A stretch of DNA of 62,272 bases from Neoconidiobolus thromboides FSU 785 (GCA_025603075.1 MU626380.1:1-62272), one strand, 5' to 3'. Positions 36,929-50,800 are shown, counted from the first letter of the stretch. The notes: generated by a model not told the origin, from the letters alone. Program-made: numbers and translations.

Positions 36929-37978
36929 TTAGCACCCTTCATTTATATTTTCACTATCTGTAACCCCAGAACATTTTTTAGAAGCTAGATGTCTCTTTAA
37001 TATATCCGTTCTAGAAAATGACTTATTACAACCACCACAATGAAAATCTTTACGACCAGTGTGAAGATCCATATGTCTTTTAAGTGAATTATTACGAGTA
37101 AATTCAAGACCACAATAAGTACAAGCGGATACTTTAGCACCAGTGGGTATTTTAGTACGTCTTCTTCTTGGTATATGTAAACCAGGGGTTTGAAATTTAG
37201 GTTGACCATATGAGATATTGAGTGTATTTGAATCCATTTCTCCATCTTTAATCTTAGCTACTCTTACTTTATCACTATTTGAATTCATTTTTTTACTCCC
37301 AATTCCTGATTGTTTTTTATTAATAATAATGTTGGAAGGATTTTGAGGATAACTGACTGGGATTGAATTACTAGCAACTATAGATGAAGGATGGATCGGA
37401 CTAATAGAGTCATTCATATAATGAAGAGTGGAAGGACCATTACCAATGCGTAAAGCAGGGTTATTTGTAGATTGAGTAAAGGATACCTGATTATTATTAA
37501 AGTAAGATGAAGTAGGAGATTGTGGGTTTAATTCAACATTCGCACTATGATACATAGTTGAAGATGTATAATTTGGAGTACTATATGATTGCATTTGATT
37601 ATTTACATCAAAATTGTTCATTGAACCCATATTATAATAGGGTTGTTGTGGATAACTATTTAACTGAGAAGGGTTTTGATAACCAAAGTTATTACTATTT
37701 ACTTGAGATAAATTGTAATAACATTGATCATCTGGAATAGTAGGGGAAGTTAAGTCTGTAAATTGAAAATTTTGAGTACTATGTACTATTTGATTTGGAG
37801 TAGAGGGATATTCATAATTCATTACTTGTTGATAAGGTATAAAGGATTCAATTCCAGGAGTTGTTGAAATAGTTAATGATTGAAAATTTGCGTTACTTGG
37901 ATTATATTCAGCTGAGCGATCTTGGAGTTGTAATGTCATTGTACGTTGTTTATTTGGTAGCAATGCTCTTAATGACAT
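36929..37978 (-). CDS. C2H2/CCHC zinc-finger transcription factor 1, 349 aa
   Basis: Single exon. The first about 270 residues are rich in Asn, Ser, Tyr, Pro and Gln and look disordered, as in activation regions. A basic block (IPRRRRTKIPTGAKV) precedes two zinc fingers at about 286-336. The first is C-x2-C-x12-H-x3-H. The second is C-x2-C-x12-H-x5-C, with Cys instead of the last His. The linker is HTGRKDFHC. It should bind DNA as a transcription factor. It is a paralog of the gene at 46909-47856. The upstream non-coding region is nearly 9 kb, unusual here and suggestive of complex regulation. Confidence 0.9.
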   Translation of the reverse strand: MSLRALLPNKQRTMTLQLQDRSAEYNPSNANFQSLTISTTPGIESFIPYQQVMNYEYPSTPNQIVHSTQNFQFTDLTSPTIPDDQCYYNLSQVNSNNFGYQNPSQLNSYPQQPYYNMGSMNNFDVNNQMQSYSTPNYTSSTMYHSANVELNPQSPTSSYFNNNQVSFTQSTNNPALRIGNGPSTLHYMNDSISPIHPSSIVASNSIPVSYPQNPSNIIINKKQSGIGSKKMNSNSDKVRVAKIKDGEMDSNTLNISYGQPKFQTPGLHIPRRRRTKIPTGAKVSACTYCGLEFTRNNSLKRHMDLHTGRKDFHCGGCNKSFSRTDILKRHLASKKCSGVTDSENINEGC

Positions 37979-38166
37979 TTAATAATAGTAGGTAATTTGT
38001 TGATAAACTCAAAAGTTTTATAAAAATTTTAATTTTGAAAATTCTTTCATGTTTGCTTATATATGCTTTGGTCTAATCTTTGATTTAATAAACAAGAATT
38101 TACTTGAAATAAGTGTTCTAGAGCATTTTGTTTTGTATATTGACTATAAGCTATTTTCAGCCACTC

Positions 38167-38197
38167 AAATGACTCTAATGACTCTAATGACTGAATG
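38167..38197 (+). promoter_or_regulatory. Three tandem ATGACTCTA units upstream of zinc-finger gene 1
   Basis: TGACTC, TGACTC and TGACTG spaced exactly 9 bases apart, about 190-215 bases before the start codon. The core equals the Gcn4/AP-1 half-site, but the palindromic last base is missing, so a bZIP site is only a guess. Confidence 0.35.
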
Positions 38198-41100
38198 TTC
38201 TTATTTCAACTCAATAAAATTAAGTAAATTTTTCACCTTCTAATTATAGCCTAACCCGACTCCACTCCCCAAAATAGCATTTTCTATATTTGTATTTCAT
38301 CAAGCATTTACTGTATGACTTCTAAATTTATAAAACGCTTTTTTACTTTTTAATTCTAATTAGCATTTGAACTAAAAAATTGATGAAGCAATCACTCTTA
38401 CCCTATCTTTGATTTAAAAGATTATTTGCATATTGCAATTACTAATGTTAACTTCGTTTTTTTAATATTATTACTTTACTGTTTTAAATATAATATAATA
38501 ATGTTTTAAATTAGTTAAGTTTACTCTAATAAGCTCTACTATTAAAAAACATTAACTCAAAACATCTTAAAATATTAATAAAAAAGTGGTGGATAAACTG
38601 TTATTTATCCATTATTTAAAACTTGAAATATAAAAAAATAAGTTTTGATAAATTGTAATTTTGAATTATTATTATATTAAAAAGCAGAGTTTAAACTAGA
38701 GTTTAGGCGATTTTAGAGTATTATTTGATATAAAACAAGACCCTATGATTCAACCTAATAGATAAGATTGTAATTTGTTTGATTTATGTAATATAAAAAA
38801 ACAGCTAATAGTTTCTAATTTTGAATCTTACAAAAAATATTGCCTTTAATGTTTATTTTATAAATTTTTTAATAAAATATTATATTCCTTTAACTAACTA
38901 TAGGTATTTCCCCCATATCTGGTCCAAGTGCAACTTAACATATTTAGTAAATTTTGGAATTTTTTTAAAATTTTGCAATTGACTACGAAAAAAGTAATAT
39001 TATTTAATATGCGAATAAAAGTATTTAATCACGGAAAATACTATTATATTTTAAAAATTTATATGTATGAATCTAGTTTTATATTTGGCTTACCTGCTCA
39101 CTTTTAACATTAGTAATGTTTGTCAACCATTACTGCTTTACAAAACTAGAATGTATTAAAAATTTTGATCAAATCAAAATATGTGGTCCCATTAATACAT
39201 CTATATAGCATTAAATGGTAAGAAGCAAATATCAATGAAAGAATCTAAAATATAAAAGTGAGACCAAAAACATCAAATCCGAAGTGATATCCGATAAAAT
39301 TACAACAATATTCATTTGTTAAAATAAAATCAAACAAGTTTAATTAAAATTTTATCCACCTATGATAATAAAATACATGAGATAGAACGCGCTGTTTTGA
39401 AGAAGATAAATATAATATATAAGCTGAAATTTAAAGGAATATTTTTTTATATTAAAAGTAATTGCTTAAAGAAGACTTTTTATTTTATATATTTTACATA
39501 TAATCAATTTTTTAATTTTGCTTATAAGATTACTAATAAATTTAGATATTTTTATCTAACAATATTGATTTCCCACCCACTTTCCTTCATTTATTTATAT
39601 AGTATAGTATATCTACATTCAGCTAATGGGAGCTATCAAAATAAAGCTATATTCACATTGAATCTAATGAGTTTAAATTATTAAAAAGGTACTAGACCAA
39701 AGTTTACTATAAAATAATTATGTATATGCACTATGATTAAAATAAAATAATAAACAAGGTTAAAAGTATTACAAACTTTAATACTAAATTGAGAACTTAA
39801 AAGTTACCAGTATTTTAATTAGAATATTTTGAAGTTGAGAATAATTAATTATTACTTTAGTGAAAAAAAAGTTGAAATTTGATTCTGTCAAAGTTACTTT
39901 AATGAAACATATAAATACTATAGTTAAAGCATTATAAATAAGTATTCAAATATAATGAATCAGCTATAAAAAAATATAGATTATGATTTTATATTATTAA
40001 ATAGGAATTCAAAAGTATTGAATTCGAAATACAATATTTTTTTAAAAATAACAGCTAAAAAAAGAAATTTAAATTCTTAAAATGTAAAGCTTACTAAAAA
40101 GATATCTTAAAATAAATCATCTTTAGTATAAATTTATATTCTTAAATCATTTTCCACTAATTTTTACATGACTCGAATTATATTCAACTGTCCACAATAA
40201 TATTGAAACCGGTAAAAGGGGCGCAGAATAAAGTGATACTTGCCTATTTATTACATTTATGTTATAATCTTGCTGAATAAGCCATTAATTTTTTTACTTT
40301 TTTAGTCCTTTATGTTATATTTTATTTCGCACTTTTAAAAATATAAAACTTTATGTTAATAGATTATTATTATGCCTTCAACAACTTCCCTGTTATATTG
40401 TATTTAAAAACTACACCTCTAGCTTCATTAGTAATATCTCACATCATATTAAAAGCCTTAAAATAATTATATTAAAATAGTAATGCAGATGAAATAATCA
40501 TAAAAAATTAAGTCTAATATTATTGTTTTTATTAATATTAAAATACTAACCCTAATACTGGCCCTAATCCAATACAATTAAGTAGTCAAAGTTGTAATCA
40601 AAAATGCTAACAAAGTTTCCTGTGGTCAATTTTTCCATTCCATCGCAAGTTTTACTGATGATTCCCCATTAGTAGTAATATTTAAAAAAGTTAATAAAAA
40701 TTAAGTATACAAACCATCTTAATCTTACTAATAGTAAGAATATATTACAAATTTATGTTACTGCATCAAGATTTATTGCGTTTAATAAGAAGCGATTAAG
40801 CAAAATTATAGTAATTGACAATGAAATGATTTTTCATATCACAAAAGTGCATGTCATTAAAGAGAATATAAATCAAACATGAAAACAATAATTTTAAAAA
40901 TATCAATGTTATAAAAAAACTGAACATATTAAGAATAAAAGAATTTTATAATAACTAAAAATAGCGCTTTTCAAGGGCTAAACATATAAGCCTATTTTTA
41001 AATCAGAATTATTTTTTGTTAAAAATAACTGCTGGGTGCCACGAATTACTATATATATTATTTGAATATAAACTTAAGCCGATAGAAACTAACTTAAAAT

Positions 41101-43459
41101 TTCAGCACTGAAGATAAGATCTTCAAATTACTTCTTAGCATTCAATATTCTTTTTTATGTTGTAAAGCATTCAAGTCTTGTTGAAAACAAAAGATTAAAA
41201 AGCCTATTTCTTGGCATTAAAAAATAAATTATTAAGGTCCTAAATATAGAGTAAATTATTTAGAAATAAATTGACTTAACACTATCATATGTAAAATAAA
41301 ATAAAAGTTCAAACTCCTAAAATTTAAGGAAATCAAGATTTCAATATTACCCGTAAGATTTCTTAATTACTTATTTTTAAATCATTAAATTTACAAATTT
41401 ATAAATTGACTTAATCCAATAAATTCAAGATTCTTTTTTAAATAGGTTATCACTTAAATTAAACTAAACTTATATAAGATATTCTTAAATTTGAGAAAGT
41501 TTTATTCCTAGCTAAAACTTATTTTTGCGGAAGAATTGCAATTCATTTGAAAATATTAATAAAAAATATAAATAAACAAGGTACTTAATTAAACATTAAC
41601 TTCTAATAACAGTTATTTCAAAACTCAATAAAATGATATTTAATAGAGTAAATCATCAATATATATATTCTTTAATGTCCATATAATTTTCAATAAATAT
41701 ATAATATTTAATCAGTGGAATTACAAATATAGTGTTTCATTTCAAAATGATATAGCTGTGCTTTAAAGCAAAATGTATTAAAAATCTCTGAATACCTTTT
41801 TAATAAATGTTCAATCCTGAATCAATATTTATTCTTAGACATTCAATTAAGAAATGCCACCAAAATAAAAATAAATATTAATATTTTCGAAGAACAGAGG
41901 GAATCATATGGTTCGATCATATTAATTTGATAAACTCACATATTGACTATTTGTGTTGGATGTACGAAACATACAGACATAATGAGAAAGCAAGTTACTA
42001 AAAATTGAAATATGCTAAATATGAAGGCTTAATGGGATCTTAAATTTAAATAATATATCAACTAATGTATTGTTCAAATAATTCATCTATTAGTTGGAAC
42101 AACAGTTACTCTTTTGATTAGATACACAAGATTATTGCAAATATGTTCTAACGTTTTTATATATAATAAACTGAAGGGAAGAAGGGATGTTTAATTCCTA
42201 AAGTACTAAATAAATCTAGAGCTTAGACTGCCTAATTTGTAAACTAACATTTTACTGTTTTATATAAAACCCGAGGAGCTCATAATACAAAAATTATATA
42301 AGCTTATCAAATACCCTAGAATTACTTATACTTTGATTTAAAAAATAAATGATTTTTTTTGATTTGGTAGCTTTTGTTTTTTTTAAACCACAAACAACCT
42401 CGTATTATACTTCTAATTTTTCAAAGTTAGGACTCTGGGTAGTTCAATTTTTATAACAGTATTCACCACGGTTAGCTTACTATTATATTCTTCTACTTAA
42501 CTTTAAAATCACGATGTCTGCTTTTCCATTTGCTATTATTCTTTAATAAATAATCTTCACCTATTTTATTATATCTATTCGTTTACCTTCAAGTTAGTTT
42601 TTAAAAACTGCATTTTGCATTTTAGAATTTTAACTTAATTTGGAAATAGCATCGTATTTGTTCAAAAGCTATAGAAATTGGAATTGACTTTTGTGGAAAT
42701 TAAAAAGATACTATATTATATTGTGTATCTTCTTAAAATGACAAGTGCCCCTTGTTTTATATAATCTATTTTATTTCATTTCATATACTATAGTGAATGT
42801 TAGAAAACTATTAGCATATTTTAAAATAAAGATAGATGAGTAAATCTTAGGAGATTGTAAACCCGTGAAAAATTCAAAATTTAAACAAGAAATGTTACTT
42901 CTGAATATGGTAAAAATAACAGGGATGTACAAGGATATTTGTACAACTAACTTGAGAATTAGATCTTCTAAAGTAATTCGTATTTTGATTTTTTCAATTT
43001 GAGCTATTGATTTTATCACAATAAAAATGGAATAAAAAAGTACCAGATCTCTTACATCGCTTTAAATCTGAAAATTTGTAGCTCCATACTAGTTTGTTTT
43101 AAGTGATATTGGTAATGTTATAAACTATTCATATACAATAGTTGTAGCTTATGTAAGCTGCTTCCATAATCTAACTTTTAAGCCGTTTTCCTAAAGCTGT
43201 ATAAATTAGAGTTTATTGGTTTTTTTAATACAAGTGGCTTTAAAAATAAAGAACGTTGTACTCAAATAGCTATATTACTTCAAAAAATAATAAACTTAAA
43301 CCACTCTTAATACTTGTTAATTGAAAGAATTTTATTATAATAACATAATGTTGTGCCACATCTTTTTTAAGATAATTACTATAATATTTAATAGACACGG
43401 AAAACATGGGTTTTAGTTGCTACTTTCGAATGTGTATATGACATTTAATAAAAATAAGA

Positions 43460-43562
43460 TTTGGGGATGTATTTTTTTGTTTAAGAACTTTACTAATAAT
43501 TTTTCCGCTCAAATAGCCCTTAAAAAATAGAAAAATGAAACCAAAAAAAAGCATCCCTATTT
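43460..43562 (+). mobile_element. MITE-like element, forward
   Basis: TTGGGGATGTATTTTTTTG, core CCGCTCAAATAGCCCTTAAA, right end GCATCCCTATTT. TT flanks both ends. Confidence 0.8.
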
Positions 43563-43744
43563 ATGTTTTAATTTTTCATACAAATTAGATTATAATTGAT
43601 AATCAAAATAAGTATATTATCTTCTATAATAAAAAATAATTACAATTATTACCACTTAAATCATTGTATTAACCTTTAGGTTTATTGTTCAAATAAGATA
43701 TACTAGTGACAAAATAAAGAAGTAAAAAAAGTAGTAGTAAAAAG

Positions 43745-43852
43745 TATATGGGGATGCTTTTTTTGATTTCATTATTTTTACATCTTTTAAGCGTTATTTA
43801 AGTGGAAAAATTGCTGGTAAAATTTTTGAATACAAAAATACATCCCCATATT
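43745..43852 (-). mobile_element. MITE-like element, reverse
   Basis: TATATGGGGATGCTTTTTTTG, core TTTTAAGCGTTATTTAAGTGG, right end ACATCCCCATATT. One of the best preserved copies. Confidence 0.85.
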
Positions 43853-44048
43853 ATGGATTAAAAGTTGAAATTTAATAAATGAGCTCAATGCTAATCCTAA
43901 AATCAATTTTAATTTTAATATCAGACTAATTTGTAGCAATATCAATATTTAATGTTTCTGTGATATATTATTGTAATTCTTTATAATGAATTAATATAAA
44001 AAATAAACATTGTCACACAACTGTATATTAGATGTGACTATCCAAATC

Positions 44049-44148
44049 AAATGGGGTGCTTTTTTTGACTTCACCACTTTTTTCATCTTTTAAGCACCAT
44101 TTGAGCGGAAACATGGTTGGTAAAATCCTTAAAAACACATTCCCAAAT
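44049..44148 (-). mobile_element. MITE-like element, reverse
   Basis: AAATGGGGTGCTTTTTTTG, core TTTTAAGCACCATTTGAGCGG, right end ACATTCCCAAA. AA flanks both ends. Confidence 0.75.
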
Positions 44149-44704
44149 AGTATTTTCTTAACTTGAAATTTTAAAACAATTTAGCTTACAATATAATCAA
44201 TATGGTGATATTACATTATGTTTTATAGGATAATAAGCCACATCAAAGCTCAATGACCATGTCCTTGTTTGGAAATTATATTATCATTTTGTTCACTTAT
44301 CAGTGGACAATACAAAATTATACGATGCTTAAATATGTTTAGACTTATATTGACGCTTTTTGGGATGGCTTAAATAGGTAATTAGATGTTCTTTTTAGGG
44401 TAGAGGGAGTGATAATTTTAATAAACATAGCTTAAAGTTGATTTTGATTTATTTTTTAATTGTCAAGAAAAAAGGATTATATCATAATAATGTTTTGTCA
44501 GCAAGCTATTAAGTTTCTTATTAATGATTCGGTGTGTAGTAGATAACACTTAAAATACGATGCAAGTAGTATCTGTCCATGGCCTAAAATAATTTCTAAA
44601 CAGGCGTTTATAGTTCATGCTAGCTAAAAACAATAATTTAATTTTTTAATAAAAACGGTAACAATGGTTATTATTTTTTATTTATACTATTTTGAAAAAA
44701 TATG

Positions 44705-44806
44705 CATATGAAGATGTTTTTTTTGGTTTCATCACTTTATTCATTTTCTAAGCACTGTTTGAGTGAAAAGATTGTTAGTAAATTCTTAAAAAATACATCC
44801 CTATAT
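44705..44806 (-). mobile_element. MITE-like element, reverse
   Basis: ATATGAAGATGTTTTTTTTGG, core CTAAGCACTGTTTGAGTG, right end TACATCCCTATA. Fourth copy within 1.35 kb. Confidence 0.75.
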
Positions 44807-46908
44807 TTTAAGTTAAGTTCATCTTTGATGTATAAAAAATACCAGTTTATTATGAAGCTAATTTTCAAGCTAAACATCCCTCTTTTATAGAAGTTTTGAT
44901 TGATATACATGTTACTCATTACAAATTAATATTCTTGTTGATGGTTCTCTCATTTTCGCCTTTTTATTGTTAAAAATGGTTACACCGTTCCAGTCACATT
45001 ACTACCTTAGAAAAGTAATTGCTTTAAGATCATGATTTGTAATTAAAGTTATAGTTTATGATCAAAGTTTGTTTGTTAAAGCGTGCTATATAGTAAGCGT
45101 TATTTTTTTACTTTATTATAATCTCTTAAAAAGTTAAAAAATAACCTAATAATAAAATACAATTATTGCAGATTTATTTTAACCCAGTTTGCGATAATTT
45201 TTAAATTAGTATTTTTTAGGGTTTTTAATGTTTAATCCCCTTTTTATTTTAATTTTAACTAAATTATACTTTTAAATGAACAGTTAAATAGGCTGCAACA
45301 AATCTGCAGTGGTTATATTATACAAATTACTAACCTTAAAACTTGTTTTTTCAGATCAGTAGGATTACTTAAGGTTAAAGTAAACGGAATTAGGCTAAAC
45401 CACGAATATGGAAGCAAAACTCTCATTATTTAACCAAAATTACAACTTTAAAAAAATTTTATATAACTATTTATTTCAATATCCCAACACATATTTGAAT
45501 AAACATCATGTCCTAAACTGCAATATTAAATCTAACTCCTTTTTCTGAACAAAGTTGCCACATTTTGGTTTCTTTTCTAGCTTTTTGGCTGTGAAGGGCC
45601 CAACCGCAAGTAAGATTGACTTTATTATTTTTAGTGCTTATTATCTAAAACAAAACAATATAGCTGCTTGGGTCTAACTTTTTTGCAATCACTACTTCCT
45701 TTAAGTTTTAAAAATATAATAATATAAATTTGGTATTCTAAGATGAGATTTTTTAGATTAGAGTTACAAAATAGCTGAGACTTCAAATGTGAAACAATTT
45801 TTATTCAAATAATTTTCTTAGTCATATAATTTTAAAATCCCTAAACGATGTCTATAATTTGAGACCATATCTTAAAACTTAAAAGATTATAGATAAGCGG
45901 TCAAACTTAAATTTCTAATTTTCAAGTATTTTTTAAAATTCCAAATGATAAGTTTGCTTTACGTAAGCTTTTATCGAAATAACAAGCTTTAGCTAGTCTA
46001 TTTAAAAGTATTAATTGATCACACTCTTATATTGAGATTATTGCTAATTAAACATAAGTTTTAATAAGTTTTATTTTTAAATTATCTATCTATTTGGCCA
46101 TATAATATCTTTTTTGAAGAAATTTCGCTTATTTAATATCCACAATAGTCTAACTATCTAAAACTAAATAAAATAAAACTTCGTATTTTAAAATAATCTT
46201 ATCCTAGAATTGAAAAATTGAAAATTATAAAGCTTAGTTGCTTAAGTTAGAATCGAACTTTTAATTTGCCCTAGCCCAGTTTTCAACAAAGTTAAAAATG
46301 ATTGGTTTTTGCTAAAAATTTAAACTCAGCTTTTAAGATTTGATGGTCATTTCTAGATCATCTCTAATTTATAAATTTTTCTCAATCTTAGCAACTTATG
46401 AATAGGACCAAGGTTGACTATCAGCCATAAAATGAAAGGTAGAGGATAAGTAAGGCAGGGCATAAGTACACCTAGATATATCTCTTAAACAGGATTCGAT
46501 ACATTTAAACAGATGACTTTTTGAAAATAAAAGAAACATCATTGTCTAAGTTTTAGTTTTAGTTTAAACTATACTTGCATTATTTGTGGGGAAAGGGCTC
46601 AAACTTAATAAATTTTACTTTTTATGTATTCTATTAATAATATTAAACAACATTAAAAAGTGCATTACTATTAATAGAAACCCCTTATTGTCATTATAGG
46701 ATATATGAAAAATTAAAATTTTAGGATAATAACTTTATTTACAAAGCATTTAATATAGCATTTATTACGATAATTTAATAAAAGATAAAAGTACAAATTA
46801 AATTATTAATTACAATTCTTCAAGCTAAGATGAAAGAGTATCTATGACTTAAATAACAACGAGCAATAAGGATCAAGCGAGGAGGGACTTTTAACACAAA
46901 AATTCAAA

Positions 46909-47856
46909 TTAGTTTGATAAATGTCCTTGGGGTTGAGCCCATTTAGGTAATTTATCTTTTTTACATCTCCTTGAAGATAAATGACGAAGATAAATATCTT
47001 TTCTTGAAAACCCTTTATCGCAAGCGGTACAAAAGAAAGGTTTGATACCGAGATGAAGTTTTTCATGACGAGCTAAAGAATTTTTTCTATAAAATGGCTG
47101 CTTGCAATAACGGCAAGGTAATACAGCTACGTTTTCCCCAATGGGTATAATAGTTTGTTTAACTCTTGGCTTATTAATTCCCATAGGACATTCCACTTTT
47201 GGAGTACCATAATAAAAGTTACCGTTAGCTAAAATTCCTTCCTTCTTGACTATTTTTTCTTCATTGATTTCTTCTTTTTTAACTCTATGATCAATGCTAA
47301 TATTAGATTCCCCAAAGACAAAACTGCTATTTGATTGGATATCCATTGGAGTAAGGTTTGAGGATGCATAGTATGAATTTGGATAATTGGTATACATTTC
47401 ACTTACATTGACATTGTGATTTTGATAATTGACTTCAAAGTTACCATTTGAATAACTGAAGTTAGGATCTGGATGAGAGTAACGTCTATTAGAGTGATAA
47501 GATTGATGTTGAATAGCTTGAGGAGTTTGTTGAGAAAAGGAACGTTGATTCATAGGACTACAAGATTTGTAATTAGAATAATTATAATGTTGTTGATTGT
47601 AATAGCCACTAATATCGTTTGGAGAAATAGGTAAACTAGAGAAGCCAGAAGTACAAGCAATTTCTTCTGTATTGCAATAATACATACTTTGGTAATTAGA
47701 TGGAGTATGGCTCATAGTAGAATGAACCATTCCTTGAGTCCAGCTAGGATTGGTATACATGACTTCCAGACTTGGTTGAGGTTGAGGGTAATCCATGTAT
47801 GTCCATGAGTTACTGTTTTCGATAGGTATACTTTGATTCATATCCATTGATAGCAT
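46909..47856 (-). CDS. C2H2/CCHC zinc-finger transcription factor 2, 315 aa
   Basis: Single exon with an Asn/Tyr/Ser/Pro-rich N-terminal 200 residues, then a Lys/Glu stretch (VKKEEINEEKIVKKE) and two zinc fingers from about 248 to 298. Spacing is identical to gene 1: first finger C-x2-C-x12-H-x3-H, second C-x2-C-x12-H-x5-C. The pre-finger phrase IIPIGENVAVLPC parallels KIPTGAKVSAC of gene 1, and both second fingers contain GFSRKD/SFSRTD. So the two are paralogs with the same orientation, about 9 kb apart. About 4 kb of non-coding DNA lies upstream. Target genes are unknown. Confidence 0.9.
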   Translation of the reverse strand: MLSMDMNQSIPIENSNSWTYMDYPQPQPSLEVMYTNPSWTQGMVHSTMSHTPSNYQSMYYCNTEEIACTSGFSSLPISPNDISGYYNQQHYNYSNYKSCSPMNQRSFSQQTPQAIQHQSYHSNRRYSHPDPNFSYSNGNFEVNYQNHNVNVSEMYTNYPNSYYASSNLTPMDIQSNSSFVFGESNISIDHRVKKEEINEEKIVKKEGILANGNFYYGTPKVECPMGINKPRVKQTIIPIGENVAVLPCRYCKQPFYRKNSLARHEKLHLGIKPFFCTACDKGFSRKDIYLRHLSSRRCKKDKLPKWAQPQGHLSN

Positions 47857-50800
47857 GAATGTAGATTTAATTTAGTAGTTAATATTTAGACAAAAGTTCT
47901 TAAAAAATTGAATTTCGATCGGTAGGGTATTTATAGTTTTGAAACTTTTTGAGTTTTGATTTTTTATTCTAGATTTTTTACAACTATTTTTTAAAGTAAA
48001 ACATGAGTGACCCAGATCAAAAAAAATTAGCTCCATCCAGAAAATATATTCCTTTAAACAGTACAAATTTGTTGATAATCAAATTTAGTATCATTTATAA
48101 TAAATTTGATCAGACCAAATGACTAGAATAGTGAATTATTCACCAATAGACTCAAATAATTGCACTGGTTTTTATATAATGTTAAATCTAATTTGCCAAG
48201 ATATGGGCTAAATATAGATTCTTAACATAATTTCTCAGCTTTTATCGTTTTATGCAACTTAAGTTTATCATTTTTTGCGCTCCCTGCTTATCTAAGATTT
48301 AATATAAGAGTTAGGCTAAATTATATTAAGCCTAACATTAAATTATGCAATGAATCTAATTTGGTAATCTTAACCCGAAACCTTTCAATTTATAGATTTT
48401 TTTTCAAGTTCAAGTTATTACTTTTAATCATGTTTAGTAATTTATTAAACACTGGAATTTCATAACTAATTATAGTTCGCTCCAGGTACTATAACTTGTA
48501 TTAAATAAAATAACTTGTGCTATTCGTATTAATCATATATAAAAGCAATGACTTTTTATTCATTGTATTGGAGAGTAGGTTTTATAGTAGTCAAATATTT
48601 TTTCTATCTAATTCATACACCCTAGTAAATGATTTATGTAATTAAAGTATACACCGTCTCATGTTATTTTTAGATTTTGAAATGGTAGAAAGGAGTAATT
48701 TGACAGCCAATATGTTTTATAACTATTTTTTGTATAAAAATAATGCCTCTAGCTAATAATAGGAATCAAATACAATATGATATAAAAGAAGAGAGGAGGA
48801 GAAAAGCTTAAGTATGTAATTAAAAAAATATTTATTTAGATAATGTATAATTTATTTTTTATCTTTTTATTAAGGTACATTTTAGTGGTTTAGTTTAATG
48901 AAGAGAATCGAATAAATTCTATTGTTACCATAGGTTTGTATAGCTTATAAATTTCTATAAGAACAAAACGGATTTTGTTAAGTAAAAGCGCAATGCTTAG
49001 ATAATGTTATTGATCGAAAATTATAGAAAGTTTTATTTTGCAAAATAATAATAAACAAAGGGGTGAATAAAAGCGACAATGTCTTAATTTGTCCAATTGC
49101 TTGGAATAAGCGCTTCTTTAAAAAAAAATATTTTCTATTTAAATTGAAATAACCCACTTTAGTCAATATCGCAATACTAAAAATAGTTAATAAGTCTGAT
49201 GGCAAAGTTTAAAACCATCCAGACCAATTTTAAAAATTTTGTTATTTTTAATGTAGTTCTAGACTGCAAGTCTAGTCTTGATTTAATATAATAAAAGTAT
49301 AAAAAAGATAGTAAAAAATAGAATGATTAAATATGGTTATAATAGTAGAGGTTCGATCATTATACCATCATATATTATGAAGGGACATTGAGTTTGAAAA
49401 AACTAATATGGTATAGTTTTTAATTTGAAAACATATGGGCACACGTAGTAAAGTGAATACAAAGTGAGGATTTAATTAAAACCTAACTTAAAAGCTACAA
49501 ATCCATAGTTTGTAAATCTAATACATGTAAATTTATTATAATAGTATTATAATAAAATATGAATAATGTTGACTACTACATCGACTTTATAATAAGTTTA
49601 AAAAATAAAACCATAGTTTTATAATTTAAAAAGTCAATTCCGAGGATTATGTAATCCAACTTGGGATCATTTGATTTCAAACTCTAGACAACTGTTTAAA
49701 TTTATGACTTTGAACCTTACACAATAGAAAATGAATACAAGTTTCATTTTTGAAAGGCAACATCAAGATAAATTTACTAGGATTAGCAAGTAATTAATGA
49801 TAGAATCCTATAAATAAGCGTTGAATTTCATTTTGGAGGTAGTTTATAAATTGTAAACTTTACCATTATATATGTAGTTTCAAAATAATTTATAATATTA
49901 AATTTCTAAAATTATAAAATAGATTTATAGATAAAGATAAAGCTAGCCCTAACTTATTTTGTCAATAATATTAATAATTTTTATTATTACTATCTGATCC
50001 CTTATCCTTGCATGACTAATTGAATAAATATTTACTAAGTCATATATTAAAAATATGAAAGTTCGGTTATCCCTTTTCTGAGCTATTTCTTATAATTTTA
50101 AAATTAAACTAGGACTCTCCCTTGGTCCAAAAATTATTTCCCCAACACCCTTTTTTTAAGAACGTCATTCCCTAATATTTAATAAATTACGTTTTTAATG
50201 CGTTTACTTGACAAATTATAAAGACTCTATCCCAGCTCCCTAATCTTCTTGTTCTTGACAGAGTTATCCAGAAGATAGTGGCCAAACTCAAGTTCTTTTC
50301 CAAGGATAAGTCACTTTTTGATTTTTCTATATTGCAGCGACTTTCGTTATTTTTATTAAAATGAAAAACATTATCAAGTAAATTCAAATGATAAGTCATA
50401 AAAAGTAAAGTTTGAGGGCTTTAGTAAAATAGGGGTTGAGAAAGTTAAGAATGGGTTGTATGATAGTGTAAGTTTCATTAGAGTCACATCGTTTTAGTGC
50501 AACTTTCATTTATTTATAGTGAATGAAAATACAAAAAGCTTTTTGTCCTTTAAAATTTTAAAATAAGTGGGACCTGTTTCCTTAAAGATTTAATTAATAT
50601 TTTTTTAATTTTAATGTAACATAAAAAGTAGACAAAATTCAACGATCAGTTATCCCCCCTTTTAATGCCTTTCAAGGCTGTCTTATATTTATGTTTTAAC
50701 TTCATAGTTACTTACTTAAATGCTTCTTCTTTTTCTCTTTTGGCCTCTTCTTTTATTCCTTTATTGCTTCAGTTTTACATCTTTTTGAAAGGTTAAAGGT

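Larger units (their letters stand above)
37979..46908. other. 9 kb gene desert upstream of zinc-finger gene 1
   Basis: No convincing coding sequence on either strand. The few open frames (for example 39397-39684) are Phe/Tyr/Ile/Asn/Lys-rich and look like chance reads of AT-rich DNA. Four inverted-repeat elements cluster at 43.46-44.81 kb. A triple TGACT motif lies at 38170-38192. The desert may hold regulatory DNA or long non-coding transcripts; nothing in the sequence shows either. Confidence 0.55.

Noticed and set aside
39397-39684. 95-codon open frame in the desert
   Set aside because: Composition is Phe/Tyr/Ile/Lys/Asn as expected from random AT-rich DNA; no motif, no splice context.
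37979-46908. Centromere
   Set aside because: Long AT-rich gene-poor DNA with a few elements is suggestive, but no satellite array or other centromere-specific sign is visible, and a similar desert lies beside the second zinc-finger gene.
49345-49365. GGTTCGATC as a tRNA T-loop (also near 41912)
   Set aside because: No matching acceptor stem, D-loop or anticodon arm around either site.
50187-50399. 70-codon minus-strand open frame
   Set aside because: No similarity pattern, isolated; likely chance.
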